Both the position numbers and the translations under genes were made by a program. Under the pieces are notes generated by a model. That model was not told the DNA's origin, made no database searches, and saw only the letters and a list, made by a program, of their open reading frames with translations. From NCBI GenBank assembly GCA_946627905.1, contig CAMOVY010000025.1:1-10596 (forward strand): a stretch of 10,596 nucleotides of DNA. The letters are read 5' to 3'. This document shows positions 1 through 7,645 of the stretch, one piece after another. The DNA is from an uncultured Clostridia bacterium (GTDB taxonomy: Bacteria; Bacillota; Clostridia; Christensenellales; Borkfalkiaceae). Within the stretch, counting starts at the first letter, position 1. The number at the start of each line of letters is the position of its first letter.

Positions 1-804
1 TCATTGTGCTTTACCTGCCTTTGCCGTTTTTGACGCCTTGCCCGTCATAGAAGTGGTTATAAACACCACAAGCAGCACTATAATAAGCAGTACGAACGAA
101 AGCGCCGAACCGTAGCCGTAATCGTGGGCTTCGAACAGGCTCGCTATTTTAGAACCTATAACGGTAGTTCCCATATCGCCCATCATTTCTGTTATTGCGT
201 AAGAACTGAATATAGGCATAAACATCATACTTATTCCGCTTATAATCCCCGAAAAGGAAAGCGGAAGAGTTATTCTGAAAAAGGTGCGGACGTTGTTTGC
301 GCCCAAATCGTTAGACGCTTCAAGATAACTTTTGTCCATATTGACGAGCACCGTATAAATGGGTAAAAGCATATACGGGAAAAAGTCGTAAACCATACCT
401 ATTACCGCCGCGGTGTATCCCCTTTCGATGCCGATAATGGAAAGCACGGACTTTAACGCGAACATTCTCAATAAGAAATTTATCCACATAGGTATGATAA
501 ATATAAGCGAAAGCACGGCGATTTTATTGAACGGCGAAGACGCTAATATATACGCCACGGGATAAGCAATCAAAAGGCATATAACCGTGGAAATCAACGC
601 GATTTTTACAGTTCCCCAAAGATTGTTAAGAGTTTCTTCGTTCTTAAAAACTTCCGTAAAATTGCTGAAAGTAAAAGACCCGTCTTCGCCGCGAAAGGCA
701 TAAAACAGTATAAGCAACAGCGGCACTATAACGAAAACCATCGTTATAGTAAGATACGGGAAAGAAAACGCCGTCGGGCGGAAAGTTTTTGCCGTTTTAC
801 GCAT
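1..804 (-). CDS. potB: Spermidine/putrescine ABC transporter permease PotB
   Basis: Inner-membrane permease of a polyamine importer. It should pair with PotC to form the channel energised by PotA and fed by a substrate-binding protein PotD. With the start used here the protein is 267 aa, the usual PotB length. About six hydrophobic segments are visible (roughly residues 17-37, 65-89, 96-116, 133-153, 187-207, 233-254). The EAA loop that docks on the ATPase is near 162-181 ([10 protein letters not shown]...ITLP). The start is the ATG at 804-802, which overlaps the potA stop in the 8-base string ATGCGTAA and has GAAGGGGA upstream. An ATG at 849 is in frame but would give a 53-base overlap and a basic N-terminal extension. 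The stop is at the left edge of the window (1-3), so the gene is complete; potC and potD would lie beyond. Spermidine versus putrescine preference cannot be read here. Confidence 0.9.
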   Translation of the reverse strand: MRKTAKTFRPTAFSFPYLTITMVFVIVPLLLILFYAFRGEDGSFTFSNFTEVFKNEETLNNLWGTVKIALISTVICLLIAYPVAYILASSPFNKIAVLSLIFIIPMWINFLLRMFALKSVLSIIGIERGYTAAVIGMVYDFFPYMLLPIYTVLVNMDKSYLEASNDLGANNVRTFFRITLPLSFSGIISGISMMFMPIFSSYAITEMMGDMGTTVIGSKIASLFEAHDYGYGSALSFVLLIIVLLVVFITTSMTGKASKTAKAGKAQ

Positions 805-2308
805 TTGCCGTTTCCCCTTCGGTATCCTGTTCGGGATTATATTTTTCAAGTTTTACTTTGCTGCCGTCGATAATTATGCCGACTCTGTCGTCCATATCCC
901 ATTCGTCGGCGGTGTCTATATAAAAGTCGTCGTCGCTATCGGTAAACACCTGAACCTGATAGTAGTTGCCCTTATAAAAACTCTGCGAAACGTTTGCGCC
1001 TATAACGCCGTCTTTTTCGTCGTCGGTAAGCGTTATCGCCGTAAACGGCACGTACACTATAACTTCGTCGCCCGTATCGAACCCGTCGGTCGGCACTTCG
1101 AATTCCCCGCCGCAGAAACTGACGAGATTTTCGCCCACCACTTCGCCTATATGCTTGTTTATGGTAAGCATTTTCTTCATTATATGGATGCTGTCGGGTT
1201 TTATCTCAAGCGAAACCGCCGTACCCTTGACAAACTCCGTTTGCGACTGCACGGTAAACTCGTACCCCGCGGCAAGCACTTCCATTTCGTAATAAGTGCC
1301 CTTAAATACCGTGGAAAGCACCTGTCCGTCGAAATGCCCTTTACCCTGCCCGTTTTTGATTATTATATCTTCGGGGCGGATAACCACGTCTATACGCTCG
1401 TTCTTTTCAAAGCCCTTGTCTACGCACTCCAGCGTTTTACCCAAAAACGTGATGGCATAATCCTTTACCATAATGCCCGAAAGTATATTCGATTCGCCTA
1501 TAAAGTCGGCAACGAAAGCGTTGCTCGGTTCGTCGTATATCTTTTTGGGGCGCGCCATCTGCTGAATAACGCCGTCGTTCATAACGACTACCACGTCCGA
1601 CATCGTGAGCGCTTCTTCTTGGTCGTGGGTTACAAAAATAAAGGTAATGCCGAGCTCATCGTGCATCTTCTTTAATTCGATTTGCATTTCTTTACGCATT
1701 TTAAGGTCGAGCGCGCCCAAAGGTTCGTCAAGCAAAAGCACCTTGGGTTCGCACACGATTGCGCGCGCTATGGCAACGCGCTGTTGCTGCCCGCCCGAAA
1801 GCGAATTTACGTCCCTGTGCCCGTAATCTTCAAGCCCCACGAGTTTTAACGCCTTGTTGACTTTCTGCTCTATTTCCGCTTTCGTGTACTTACGCACGCC
1901 CTTTTTCACCGTTTCGTCGGGTATTTTTTTAAGTTTAAGCCCGAACGCAACGTTTTTAAATACGTTTAAGTGCGGAAATAACGCGTATTTCTGGAATACG
2001 GTGTTTACGGGGCGGCGGAAAGGCGGTATGGAAGTTATCGGCACGCCTTCTATGTAAATTTCGCCGCTCGTCGGCGTTTCAAACCCCGCGATAAGCCTTA
2101 AAAGGGTGGTTTTGCCGCACCCGCTAGGACCTAACAACGTTATAAATTGCCCGCGCTTTATGCCCAGACTTAAGTTGTCCAAAACGGTCGTCCCGTCGAA
2201 CACTTTGGTTATGCCCTTGATTTCTATAATATTATCGTTCTTTTTAGCCGAACCCGCCGCGTTTTTAGCGGTGATTTCGGCGGACTGTGTTTTCTTAAGT
2301 GAATTCAT
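797..2308 (-). CDS. potA: Polyamine ABC transporter ATPase PotA with extended C-terminus
   Basis: Cytoplasmic ATPase of the spermidine/putrescine importer. Walker [10 protein letters not shown] is at residues 60-68, the Q-loop at Q106, signature LSGGQQQR at 160-167, Walker B VLLLDEP at 180-186, D-loop LGALD at 187-191 and H-loop His228, so catalysis looks intact. A TOBE-type domain follows (about 305-378, with RPEDI and [10 protein letters not shown]). The protein is 503 aa, whereas PotA is usually about 350-380. The extra 120 residues look like a second TOBE-like unit: [13 protein letters not shown] near 450 echoes [10 protein letters not shown] of the first. There is also a lysine-rich insertion around 128-148, before the signature. 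The start has AAGGAG eight bases upstream, overlapping the stop of the preceding regulator gene, so translation is probably coupled. The 3' end overlaps potB by 8 bases. Family assignment is firm; the reading of the extension is inference. Confidence 0.93.
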   Translation of the reverse strand: MNSLKKTQSAEITAKNAAGSAKKNDNIIEIKGITKVFDGTTVLDNLSLGIKRGQFITLLGPSGCGKTTLLRLIAGFETPTSGEIYIEGVPITSIPPFRRPVNTVFQKYALFPHLNVFKNVAFGLKLKKIPDETVKKGVRKYTKAEIEQKVNKALKLVGLEDYGHRDVNSLSGGQQQRVAIARAIVCEPKVLLLDEPLGALDLKMRKEMQIELKKMHDELGITFIFVTHDQEEALTMSDVVVVMNDGVIQQMARPKKIYDEPSNAFVADFIGESNILSGIMVKDYAITFLGKTLECVDKGFEKNERIDVVIRPEDIIIKNGQGKGHFDGQVLSTVFKGTYYEMEVLAAGYEFTVQSQTEFVKGTAVSLEIKPDSIHIMKKMLTINKHIGEVVGENLVSFCGGEFEVPTDGFDTGDEVIVYVPFTAITLTDDEKDGVIGANVSQSFYKGNYYQVQVFTDSDDDFYIDTADEWDMDDRVGIIIDGSKVKLEKYNPEQDTEGETANA

Positions 2309-2320
2309 AACGATAACTCC

Positions 2321-2857
2321 TTAAAAAGACGGGGGCGAGGAAACCCAGATGAATTCCGCGTCCGTTTCTTTTCTGTTAAATATACTGTGAACGGTTTTAG
2401 GCGTGAAATAAAAACTTTCGCCCTTTTTCACCGTTATATTTCTCTTGCCGAGTTTTAAGACTATTTCGCCTTTAAGTACGAACCCGAACTCTTCCCCTTC
2501 GTGCGGGAAATCGTCGTCCGTTTTCGCGCCGCCGTGCAGAACCATATGCACGGGCTCCATGGCGTTTTTCTGCGCGTTGGGAACTACCCAATTCAAAACG
2601 TATCCGTCGGTAATCTTTTCAATAAATTCGTTCTTATTGAAACTTACCTTTTCTTCTTCCCCGCTGTCCGAAAAAAACTCCTTTAAATCCGTACCGAGCG
2701 CAGACAAAATGTCGATAAGCGTCGCTATAGAAGGGCTTGTCAAATCGTTTTCAAGTTGAGATATGTAGCCCTTCGTAAGTTCGCACCTGTCGGCAAGTTC
2801 TTCCTGCGTTAACGCGCACGAAAGTCTTAAGTTTTTTATCTTTTCCCCTAATACCAT
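2321..2857 (-). CDS. XRE-family regulator with cupin domain (PuuR-like), likely pot operon regulator
   Basis: A 178-aa protein with an N-terminal XRE/Cro helix-turn-helix (about residues 6-60, with LTQEELADRCELTKGYISQLEN) and a C-terminal cupin_2-type domain (about 103-175). The cupin motif HEGEEFGFVLKGE begins at His119, and a second histidine (His157) stands in PKTVHSIF. PuuR of E. coli has this architecture and represses putrescine catabolism. Related XRE–cupin genes commonly precede potABCD in Clostridia, so the likely ligand is a polyamine bound by the cupin; this is inference. It is the first gene of the operon. The start ATG has GAAGGT about five bases upstream, and its TAA overlaps the potA ribosome binding site. 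An inverted repeat in its 5' leader (2901-2921) could be its own operator. Confidence 0.88.
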   Translation of the reverse strand: MVLGEKIKNLRLSCALTQEELADRCELTKGYISQLENDLTSPSIATLIDILSALGTDLKEFFSDSGEEEKVSFNKNEFIEKITDGYVLNWVVPNAQKNAMEPVHMVLHGGAKTDDDFPHEGEEFGFVLKGEIVLKLGKRNITVKKGESFYFTPKTVHSIFNRKETDAEFIWVSSPPSF

Positions 2858-2900
2858 TTTTTACCTTCGTTTTTGACGGAGTTTAGACATTTTTAACAAA

Positions 2901-2921
2901 AAGTTTAATAACCCTAAACTT
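2901..2921. promoter_or_regulatory. Candidate operator: inverted repeat AAGTTTA-N7-TAAACTT
   Basis: Seven-base perfect arms separated by seven bases, placed about +9 to +29 from the predicted start of the XRE–pot transcript. A repressor bound here could block initiation or early elongation, and the adjacent XRE–cupin protein is the natural candidate. The core GTTTAG also occurs at 2881-2886 and 2979-2984 and in reverse at 2914-2919. Assigning it to that protein is inference. Confidence 0.4.
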
Positions 2922-2935
2922 ATACAACGGAAAAT

Positions 2936-2965
2936 ATTATATGATAAACGCGCGTATTTTGTCAA
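2936..2965 (-). promoter_or_regulatory. Sigma-A-type promoter of the XRE–potAB operon
   Basis: On the minus strand a perfect TTGACA (-35, 2965-2960) is followed after 18 bases by a perfect TATAAT (-10, 2941-2936). Transcription should begin near 2929, giving a leader of about 70 bases before the regulator ATG at 2857. It is the only strong promoter seen in the 2858-3048 gap. Confidence 0.88.
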
Positions 2966-3005
2966 CGATTTAAAGCCCGTTTAGCGTATATTTTTTTAAA
3001 ATTTT

Positions 3006-3031
3006 TTACGGCGGCAATATTGCCGCCGTAA
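3006..3031. terminator. Perfect 26-bp palindrome after the feo operon (possible terminator)
   Basis: The sequence from 3006 to 3031 is perfectly self-complementary: GC-rich CGGCGGC/GCCGCCG arms around a central AATATT. It lies 18 bases past the stop of the last feo-operon ORF and before the next promoter, where a terminator is expected. Neither strand has a clean T-run directly after the stem (the minus strand reads AAAAA then TTTT), so termination may be weak or non-canonical. Confidence 0.5.
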
Positions 3032-3048
3032 GGAATAAATAATATCTT

Positions 3049-3213
3049 TTACCAGTCTTCTCTTATATCCGTTTTTATATCGTCGTAATACTCGAAATAT
3101 TTTTCTTTTTCGGGCTTTTTTCTATCGTCTTGCCACTCTTCGGGATAAAACGCGTCTTCTTCTTTTTCGTCCGCTTCTCTCATATAGTCGTATTCGCTTT
3201 TTTCCTTTTGCAT
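3049..3213 (-). CDS. Small acidic/charged hypothetical protein downstream of feoB
   Basis: A 54-aa ORF with no family I recognise. It is dominated by Glu, Asp, Lys and Tyr (for example YDYMREADEKEEDAFYPEEW) and has no Cys, signal peptide or membrane segment. The start chosen is the ATG at 3213, with a GGGGGGA ribosome binding site about four bases upstream; this overlaps the 3' end of feoB by 34 bases in another frame. Two alternatives exist in the same frame: an ATG at 3246 (65 aa, longer overlap) and an ATG at 3183 (44 aa), which forms a classic ATGA overlap with the feoB stop but has its purine-rich tract too far away. The position suggests co-translation with feoB. The first third could be a by-product of the Lys/Arg-rich feoB tail read in another frame, so coding status is moderately certain and function unknown. 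Confidence 0.5.
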   Translation of the reverse strand: MQKEKSEYDYMREADEKEEDAFYPEEWQDDRKKPEKEKYFEYYDDIKTDIREDW

Positions 3214-5057
3214 CTTTTCCCCCCGCAAGCGGAACAGTTCCCGCACCCGCGTTTTTTTAGTATAATTACGCTTATTATAACCCCGAACGCAATAATTGTC
3301 AACGATAACGGCGCTACGCCCGCGGTTTCAACTAAAATTCCCGCAACGTTTATTATAAACGCGATAATATATGCGGCGCAAAACTGAAATAATATCATTA
3401 TCCGAAAATCTTTTGCGTTTTTAAGTTCGCCGTAAGCGGCGGTAAGCGCGGCAACGCATGGCGGCGTAAACAATATAAACGCCATAAAAGCGTACGCCGC
3501 ATAGCCCGAAGAAAACAGCGCGGCGGGCGCATCGGACAGCATTGATAAAGTCTGTATTACCGCTTCTTTTGCAAACACGCCCGAAAGCACGGCGACAGAA
3601 GTCTGCCAGCCGGAAAACCCCAGCGGCGCAAAAATATATTTTATTTTATCCCCTATAAAGAACAAAAAACTGTCGCGCACGTTAGTCGTATATCCGTTAA
3701 AGCCGAAATTCTGCAAACCCCATACGACTATTGAAACGAGAAATATAACCGAACCCGCTTTCAATATAAAATCAATCGTTTTTTCCTTTAATGCGCCGTA
3801 AACCCCGCGCACGGACGGCAGCCTTAAAACGGGAATTTCCATAATAAGCCCCGCGCCGCCCTTAAACCTGTCGAAACGCTTTAATATAAAACCGCCCGCC
3901 GCCACGGCAATAAGGCTTAAAAAATACAGCGAAGCGCCTATAAGCGGATTGCCGCCGAACACAAGCGCCGAAAGCCACGCAAAAACGGCGGTTTTCGCCC
4001 CGCAAGGCATAAAGGGGCTTAAATACACGGTAAGCCGCCGACGGTTAGCGTTTTCGAGCGTTCTGGCACTCATAATGCCGCTTACCGCGCACCCGCACGA
4101 CATACCGAGCGCTATAAGCGATTTTCCGCCAAGCCCCACCTTTTCCATAAGTCCGTCGCATAAAAACGCAACTCTCGCCATATACCCGCTCTCTTCTATA
4201 ATCGCAAGCAGAAAAAACAGCACGAGTATCTGCGGAGTAAAGGAAAGCACTTCCCCCACACCTTTTATAACGGCGTTCACGATAAGCGAAACGAACGGTG
4301 CTGAAACACCGCCGTTTATCAAAGCCTTTTCGGTCGCCTTTCCGAAGTTATTAAACAGCGCCGATATTTTGTCGCCGAAAAACCCGCCTATCACTGACGT
4401 AAAAAAATACACCGCGGTTATTACGGCTATAAAAATCGGTATTCCTATATATTTACTCATTAAAATTTTATCGGCTTTATCGGTAAAAGGTCGGTAATCG
4501 GGCGAAACCTTTACCGCGGCGCGCATAGCGCTTGCTATAAACTTGTCGTCAATTTTTTTTTGCGCGTCGGAATTTATAGTGGCGGCTTGAAGCGCAAGAG
4601 ACATAAGATTATCTATTCCCCTGTTTTTCCGCGCGGAAATAAGTGCGAACGGCACGCCGAATATCTGCGATAGCCGCTTTATATCCACTTTTATGCCCTG
4701 TTTTTCCATTTCGTCGCTGAAATTTACAGCGACAACCATAGGAATATTTAACGATAACAGTTCACAGGTTAAACGCAAGCCGCGCTCTAAATCCGTTCCG
4801 TCAATTACGTTTATTAGCGCCTGCGGCTTGCGGAAAAGTCCGTTCGCCGCGATTTTTTCGTCAAACGATACGGCTTTAATGGAATACGTCCCCGGCAAAT
4901 CGGTTATTAAAACGTTTTTATCTTTTTTATAGCGCCCGCTTTTTTCTTCTACGCTGACGCCCGCGCGGTTGCCTACTCTCTCGTTTTTGCCCGTTAAAAT
5001 ATTATAAAGCGTGGTTTTGCCGCAGTTGGGCGCGCCGAAAAGACAGACGTTATACAT
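3180..5057 (-). CDS. feoB: Ferrous iron transporter FeoB with Cys-rich C-terminal tail
   Basis: Membrane Fe(II) importer with an N-terminal GTPase. G1 GAPNCGKTT is at residues 8-16, G3 DLPG at 53-56, G4 NFSD at 112-115 and G5 SAR at 141-143; the G2 loop has AGVSVEE near 32-38. The Gate/core region follows from about 200, with the conserved SCGCAVSGIMSART (Cys321, Cys323), SPFMPCGAK (Cys352) and GVFAKEAVIQTLS (about 493-505). It is 625 aa, compact beside the 773 aa of E. coli FeoB. The C-terminus adds a hydrophobic helix (about 585-600) and KKRGCGNCSACGGKRC, with cysteines 605, 608, 611 and 616. This resembles the separate FeoB-associated Cys-rich membrane protein family, here apparently fused. 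The ATG overlaps the feoA stop (ATGTATAA), indicating coupling. Iron as substrate follows from the family; Mn-selective relatives exist. Confidence 0.95.
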   Translation of the reverse strand: MYNVCLFGAPNCGKTTLYNILTGKNERVGNRAGVSVEEKSGRYKKDKNVLITDLPGTYSIKAVSFDEKIAANGLFRKPQALINVIDGTDLERGLRLTCELLSLNIPMVVAVNFSDEMEKQGIKVDIKRLSQIFGVPFALISARKNRGIDNLMSLALQAATINSDAQKKIDDKFIASAMRAAVKVSPDYRPFTDKADKILMSKYIGIPIFIAVITAVYFFTSVIGGFFGDKISALFNNFGKATEKALINGGVSAPFVSLIVNAVIKGVGEVLSFTPQILVLFFLLAIIEESGYMARVAFLCDGLMEKVGLGGKSLIALGMSCGCAVSGIMSARTLENANRRRLTVYLSPFMPCGAKTAVFAWLSALVFGGNPLIGASLYFLSLIAVAAGGFILKRFDRFKGGAGLIMEIPVLRLPSVRGVYGALKEKTIDFILKAGSVIFLVSIVVWGLQNFGFNGYTTNVRDSFLFFIGDKIKYIFAPLGFSGWQTSVAVLSGVFAKEAVIQTLSMLSDAPAALFSSGYAAYAFMAFILFTPPCVAALTAAYGELKNAKDFRIMILFQFCAAYIIAFIINVAGILVETAGVAPLSLTIIAFGVIISVIILKKRGCGNCSACGGKRCKRKKANTTI

Positions 5058-5274
5058 AATATTCCACCGTTATGTTGTCCATTTCGGGCTTACCTATCGC
5101 CAAGCGGAAATTGCCTTTTTTTATCTCTACGGGCGTTTTAAAAGGCGCGATGTTGATTACCGAAATCACGTCGCCGACTTTTATGCCCATAGAATTAAGC
5201 CGCGCCTTTAACGCGCCGCCGTTTATTCCGATAATTTTTACCTGTTCGCCCCTTTTTACACCGCTCAATTTCAT
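5050..5274 (-). CDS. feoA: FeoA, small SH3-like Fe(II) transport accessory protein
   Basis: A 74-aa cytosolic protein matching FeoA along its whole length: KLSGVKRGEQVKIIGINGG, then ALKARLNSMGIKVGDVISV, then a basic stretch ending in an acidic IxVEY. FeoA folds as a small SH3-like beta-barrel and supports FeoB. The start at 5274 fits the family alignment and there is no upstream in-frame ATG. Oddly, no Shine-Dalgarno sequence is visible in the 20 bases before the ATG (CTTAATAAAATGTACT), and a terminator-like hairpin ends only 16 bases upstream. Expression may therefore depend on something other than a standard leader. The 3' end overlaps feoB by 8 bases. Confidence 0.92.
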   Translation of the reverse strand: MKLSGVKRGEQVKIIGINGGALKARLNSMGIKVGDVISVINIAPFKTPVEIKKGNFRLAIGKPEMDNITVEYYV

Positions 5275-5290
5275 AGTACATTTTATTAAG

Positions 5291-5341
5291 AAAAAGCCCC
5301 CGTTATGTTAAAACTCGCGCTTTAACGTACGGGGACTTTTT
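5291..5341. terminator. Bidirectional terminator-like hairpin between the ABC permease and feoA
   Basis: Arms 5291-5303 (AAAAAGCCCCCGT) and 5329-5341 (ACGGGGACTTTTT) pair with one wobble. An inner stem GTTAAA (5307-5312) pairs with TTTAAC (5321-5326). On the minus strand the stem ends in GGGGGCTTTTTC, a classic intrinsic terminator for the ABC transporter operon. It lies just 16 bases before the feoA start, so it could also act as an attenuator for feoAB. Confidence 0.75.
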
Positions 5342-5368
5342 ACAAGGTGAAAAAAAGGAGGGTGTAAA

Positions 5369-7642
5369 CTATTCAGTACCTTTAAGCGCCTCTACCATAT
5401 CAATCTTTTTGTTCTTTTTAGAAACCATAAGACCGACGATAAACGACACGCCGAAAGTTAACAGTATGCTTATCGCAAACGTCTTTACGCCCAGCGATAA
5501 AACCATTTCGTATTCGGAAGCGAGCGCCGCCAAAAGATATTGCAACACGCCCACCCCCGCGGGTATTCCTAAAATTATTCCTATAACGGTAAGCCATAAA
5601 TTCTGACCGATAAGTATTCTGCCTATCTGCCTGTCCTTAAAGCCCACCACTTTTAACGTTGCCATTTCGCGGTAGCGCTCGGTATAACTCATAACGCCGA
5701 GATTGTAAAGCACTACTATGCCGAGTATAACCGCCGCCACGATTAAAAGCGCAACCATAGTTTTCATTAAACTTATAAACGTATCGAAAGACTTTATAAC
5801 GTCGGCTTTCGTCTGTACGCCCGATATGGGAAATACCTTTTCTATATCCGTGCTGTTCGTATATATAGTGCCTATTTTATAGGATACGCTTAAATTGTCC
5901 GCGAGCGCGTCGGTAATAACTATATTCTTTACCATAGAACGCAATATCCCGTTAATTTTTACGGTAAAATTATCGCTAGTGCCATACGGCGTAAACGATA
6001 TTTCGTCCCCCGCTTTTAATTTAAACTCGTCCGCCACGCGCGAAGATATATACGCGCCGTCGTCCTTTAATTCGGTAAATCCCAAAGAACCGTTTACGAA
6101 CTTAACGCTGTCTTCTTCTAAATGATAGATTTCGAGCTGGAGCGTTTCGTCGCCCGCCTGAACGCCGAGAGTAGCGCTCCAGTCCTTACCGTATTGTGCG
6201 GATACCAAAAGCGCCTGTTCTCTCGTCGCGTCTTTGGTGTCGAGAATTATGCGCGACTCGTAATTTATCGCGTCGTGATAAAACACTTTAACGAACGCAT
6301 CCATCGTGTCCTGCATACCCAGCGCGCCCACACACAGAACGGTACAACCGACTATTCCCAAAAGCGTCATAAACGTTCTCGATTTATGCCTTAAGCTGTC
6401 GCGAAGATTCCATCGCGCGCCGAATTTAAGTTTATTCCATAACTTGGTTTTTTCTATAATAAGATTTTTGTTTTTCTTGGGAATATACGGTCTTAACGTT
6501 TCTGCCGCCGTGCCTTTCATCACCGACTTAACGGACAAAAACCCGATAAAGGTGAGTGCGGCGATTATTCCTATAAGAATAAGTATACAAAAAAGTGGCA
6601 TTTTAAGCGACCAGTCGGGCATATCGATATACGTACCCATAGCGCCCGCGGGATTCATAATATACCACCCCAGCAAAAAGCCTATGCCTATCCCCAAAAC
6701 CGCGCCTATTACGCCTATAACCAAAGCGTAAGACGTATAATGCCGAGCGATTTTCCCGTTTTTAAACCCCAGCGCTTTTAACGTGCCTATCTGCGTTTTT
6801 TCCGAAGCGGTTATCCTGTGCATAGTGGTTATCATAGTAAGCACGGCGATAACCAAAAACAACACGGGCAAAACCGAGCCCATAACCTTGCCTTCTTCTA
6901 TCTCCCCGCGCGACTCCGAATAGGAAACCGTTTCGTCCTTCGAAATCACGTGATAGACCGCGCCTAGTTTTTCCTGTACCGCTATTACGAAATCTTTTTT
7001 ATCCATATCGGATATAACGTTTATCTGCGTGTAAAACTCCGTGCCGATTGCGTTATAAAAGGCTTGCGGCGAAACGTAAGCGAACCCGTACGTGTCGTAG
7101 TCGGGCATCAGTTGGTTGGTATCGGGCAGGCATATCATATATTCGCCCGATTTAATAAGCCCCTTAACATTTAACTTTATTTCCGTGCCGCTGTAAATCA
7201 ATATTATTTCGTCGTTTAATTTCACACCGTTATTTTCGGCGTATCTATCGGAAATCCACACCCCGTTTTCGCTTGCCGCGTCGTATTTTTCGCCATCCGT
7301 AATATATATTCCCGAAACGTTCATATCGGAATTAACCGTCAGCGCGAGCGTATCGCCGCTTCCCTTAACGGACGTATTGACCGAAAGATACCTTGTTCCC
7401 GATTTTACGCCGTCTATTGACAGTACCGCATTTAAATCGCTTTCCGTAAAGCCTGTTTCGGATAATATGCGATAGTCGGCAAAACCCGTTTCGGATAAAA
7501 ACGCGTCGGTGTTTTTTTGCAGAGTATACCACTCCATATTAAACCCGACGAATACGCCTATTCCTATCGCTATCATTATTATCATTGAAATGAATTGCGC
7601 CTTATATTTTAAAAGCGTGCGTAAAAGTTTTTTGTTAAGCAT
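5369..7642 (-). CDS. FtsX/MacB-type ABC transporter permease, duplicated 8-TM form
   Basis: A 757-aa permease with two FtsX-like halves. The first has a transmembrane segment near 17-35, an extracytoplasmic domain (about 40-250) and three more segments (about 255-275, 303-327, 348-371). The second repeats this: 423-441, an extracytoplasmic domain (about 445-620), then 628-650, 682-705 and 720-742. The repeat shows in the matching cytoplasmic motifs GTLKALGF (286-293) and ATLKVVGF (661-668). Such type VII (MacB-superfamily) systems work by mechanotransmission and usually export or extract lipids, peptides or antibiotics rather than import solutes. The substrate cannot be told here. The ATG lies three bases after the stop of the ATPase gene, with a purine-rich GTAGAGTGG upstream. 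The operon is probably controlled by the neighbouring DtxR-type regulator. Confidence 0.88.
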   Translation of the reverse strand: MLNKKLLRTLLKYKAQFISMIIMIAIGIGVFVGFNMEWYTLQKNTDAFLSETGFADYRILSETGFTESDLNAVLSIDGVKSGTRYLSVNTSVKGSGDTLALTVNSDMNVSGIYITDGEKYDAASENGVWISDRYAENNGVKLNDEIILIYSGTEIKLNVKGLIKSGEYMICLPDTNQLMPDYDTYGFAYVSPQAFYNAIGTEFYTQINVISDMDKKDFVIAVQEKLGAVYHVISKDETVSYSESRGEIEEGKVMGSVLPVLFLVIAVLTMITTMHRITASEKTQIGTLKALGFKNGKIARHYTSYALVIGVIGAVLGIGIGFLLGWYIMNPAGAMGTYIDMPDWSLKMPLFCILILIGIIAALTFIGFLSVKSVMKGTAAETLRPYIPKKNKNLIIEKTKLWNKLKFGARWNLRDSLRHKSRTFMTLLGIVGCTVLCVGALGMQDTMDAFVKVFYHDAINYESRIILDTKDATREQALLVSAQYGKDWSATLGVQAGDETLQLEIYHLEEDSVKFVNGSLGFTELKDDGAYISSRVADEFKLKAGDEISFTPYGTSDNFTVKINGILRSMVKNIVITDALADNLSVSYKIGTIYTNSTDIEKVFPISGVQTKADVIKSFDTFISLMKTMVALLIVAAVILGIVVLYNLGVMSYTERYREMATLKVVGFKDRQIGRILIGQNLWLTVIGIILGIPAGVGVLQYLLAALASEYEMVLSLGVKTFAISILLTFGVSFIVGLMVSKKNKKIDMVEALKGTE

Positions 7643-7645
7643 ATT

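Noticed and set aside
1..849. Start of potB at the ATG at 849
   Set aside because: It would overlap potA by 53 bases and add a non-family N-terminus; the ATG at 804 has a ribosome binding site and a typical 8-base overlap.
1151..1675. A 174-codon open frame on the plus strand opposite potA, with other plus-strand frames opposite feoB (3949-4497) and the permease (6306-6731)
   Set aside because: They are antisense to strongly supported genes, lack convincing ribosome binding sites and family motifs, and are explained by the codon bias of the real genes.
4043..4050. GGTTAGCG inside feoB as a regulator half-site
   Set aside because: It is a single half-site within coding sequence with no partner, expected by chance.
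5307..5326. GTTAAA-N8-TTTAAC before feoA as a third operator of the DtxR-type regulator
   Set aside because: Arms and spacing differ from the GTTAGC-N4-GCTAAC pair, and the bases are explained by the inner stem of the terminator hairpin.
5351..5363. AAAAAAGGAGGGTG on the plus strand looks like a strong ribosome binding site
   Set aside because: No start codon or open frame follows at a suitable distance on the plus strand; the minus-strand reading is just the tail of the permease operon.
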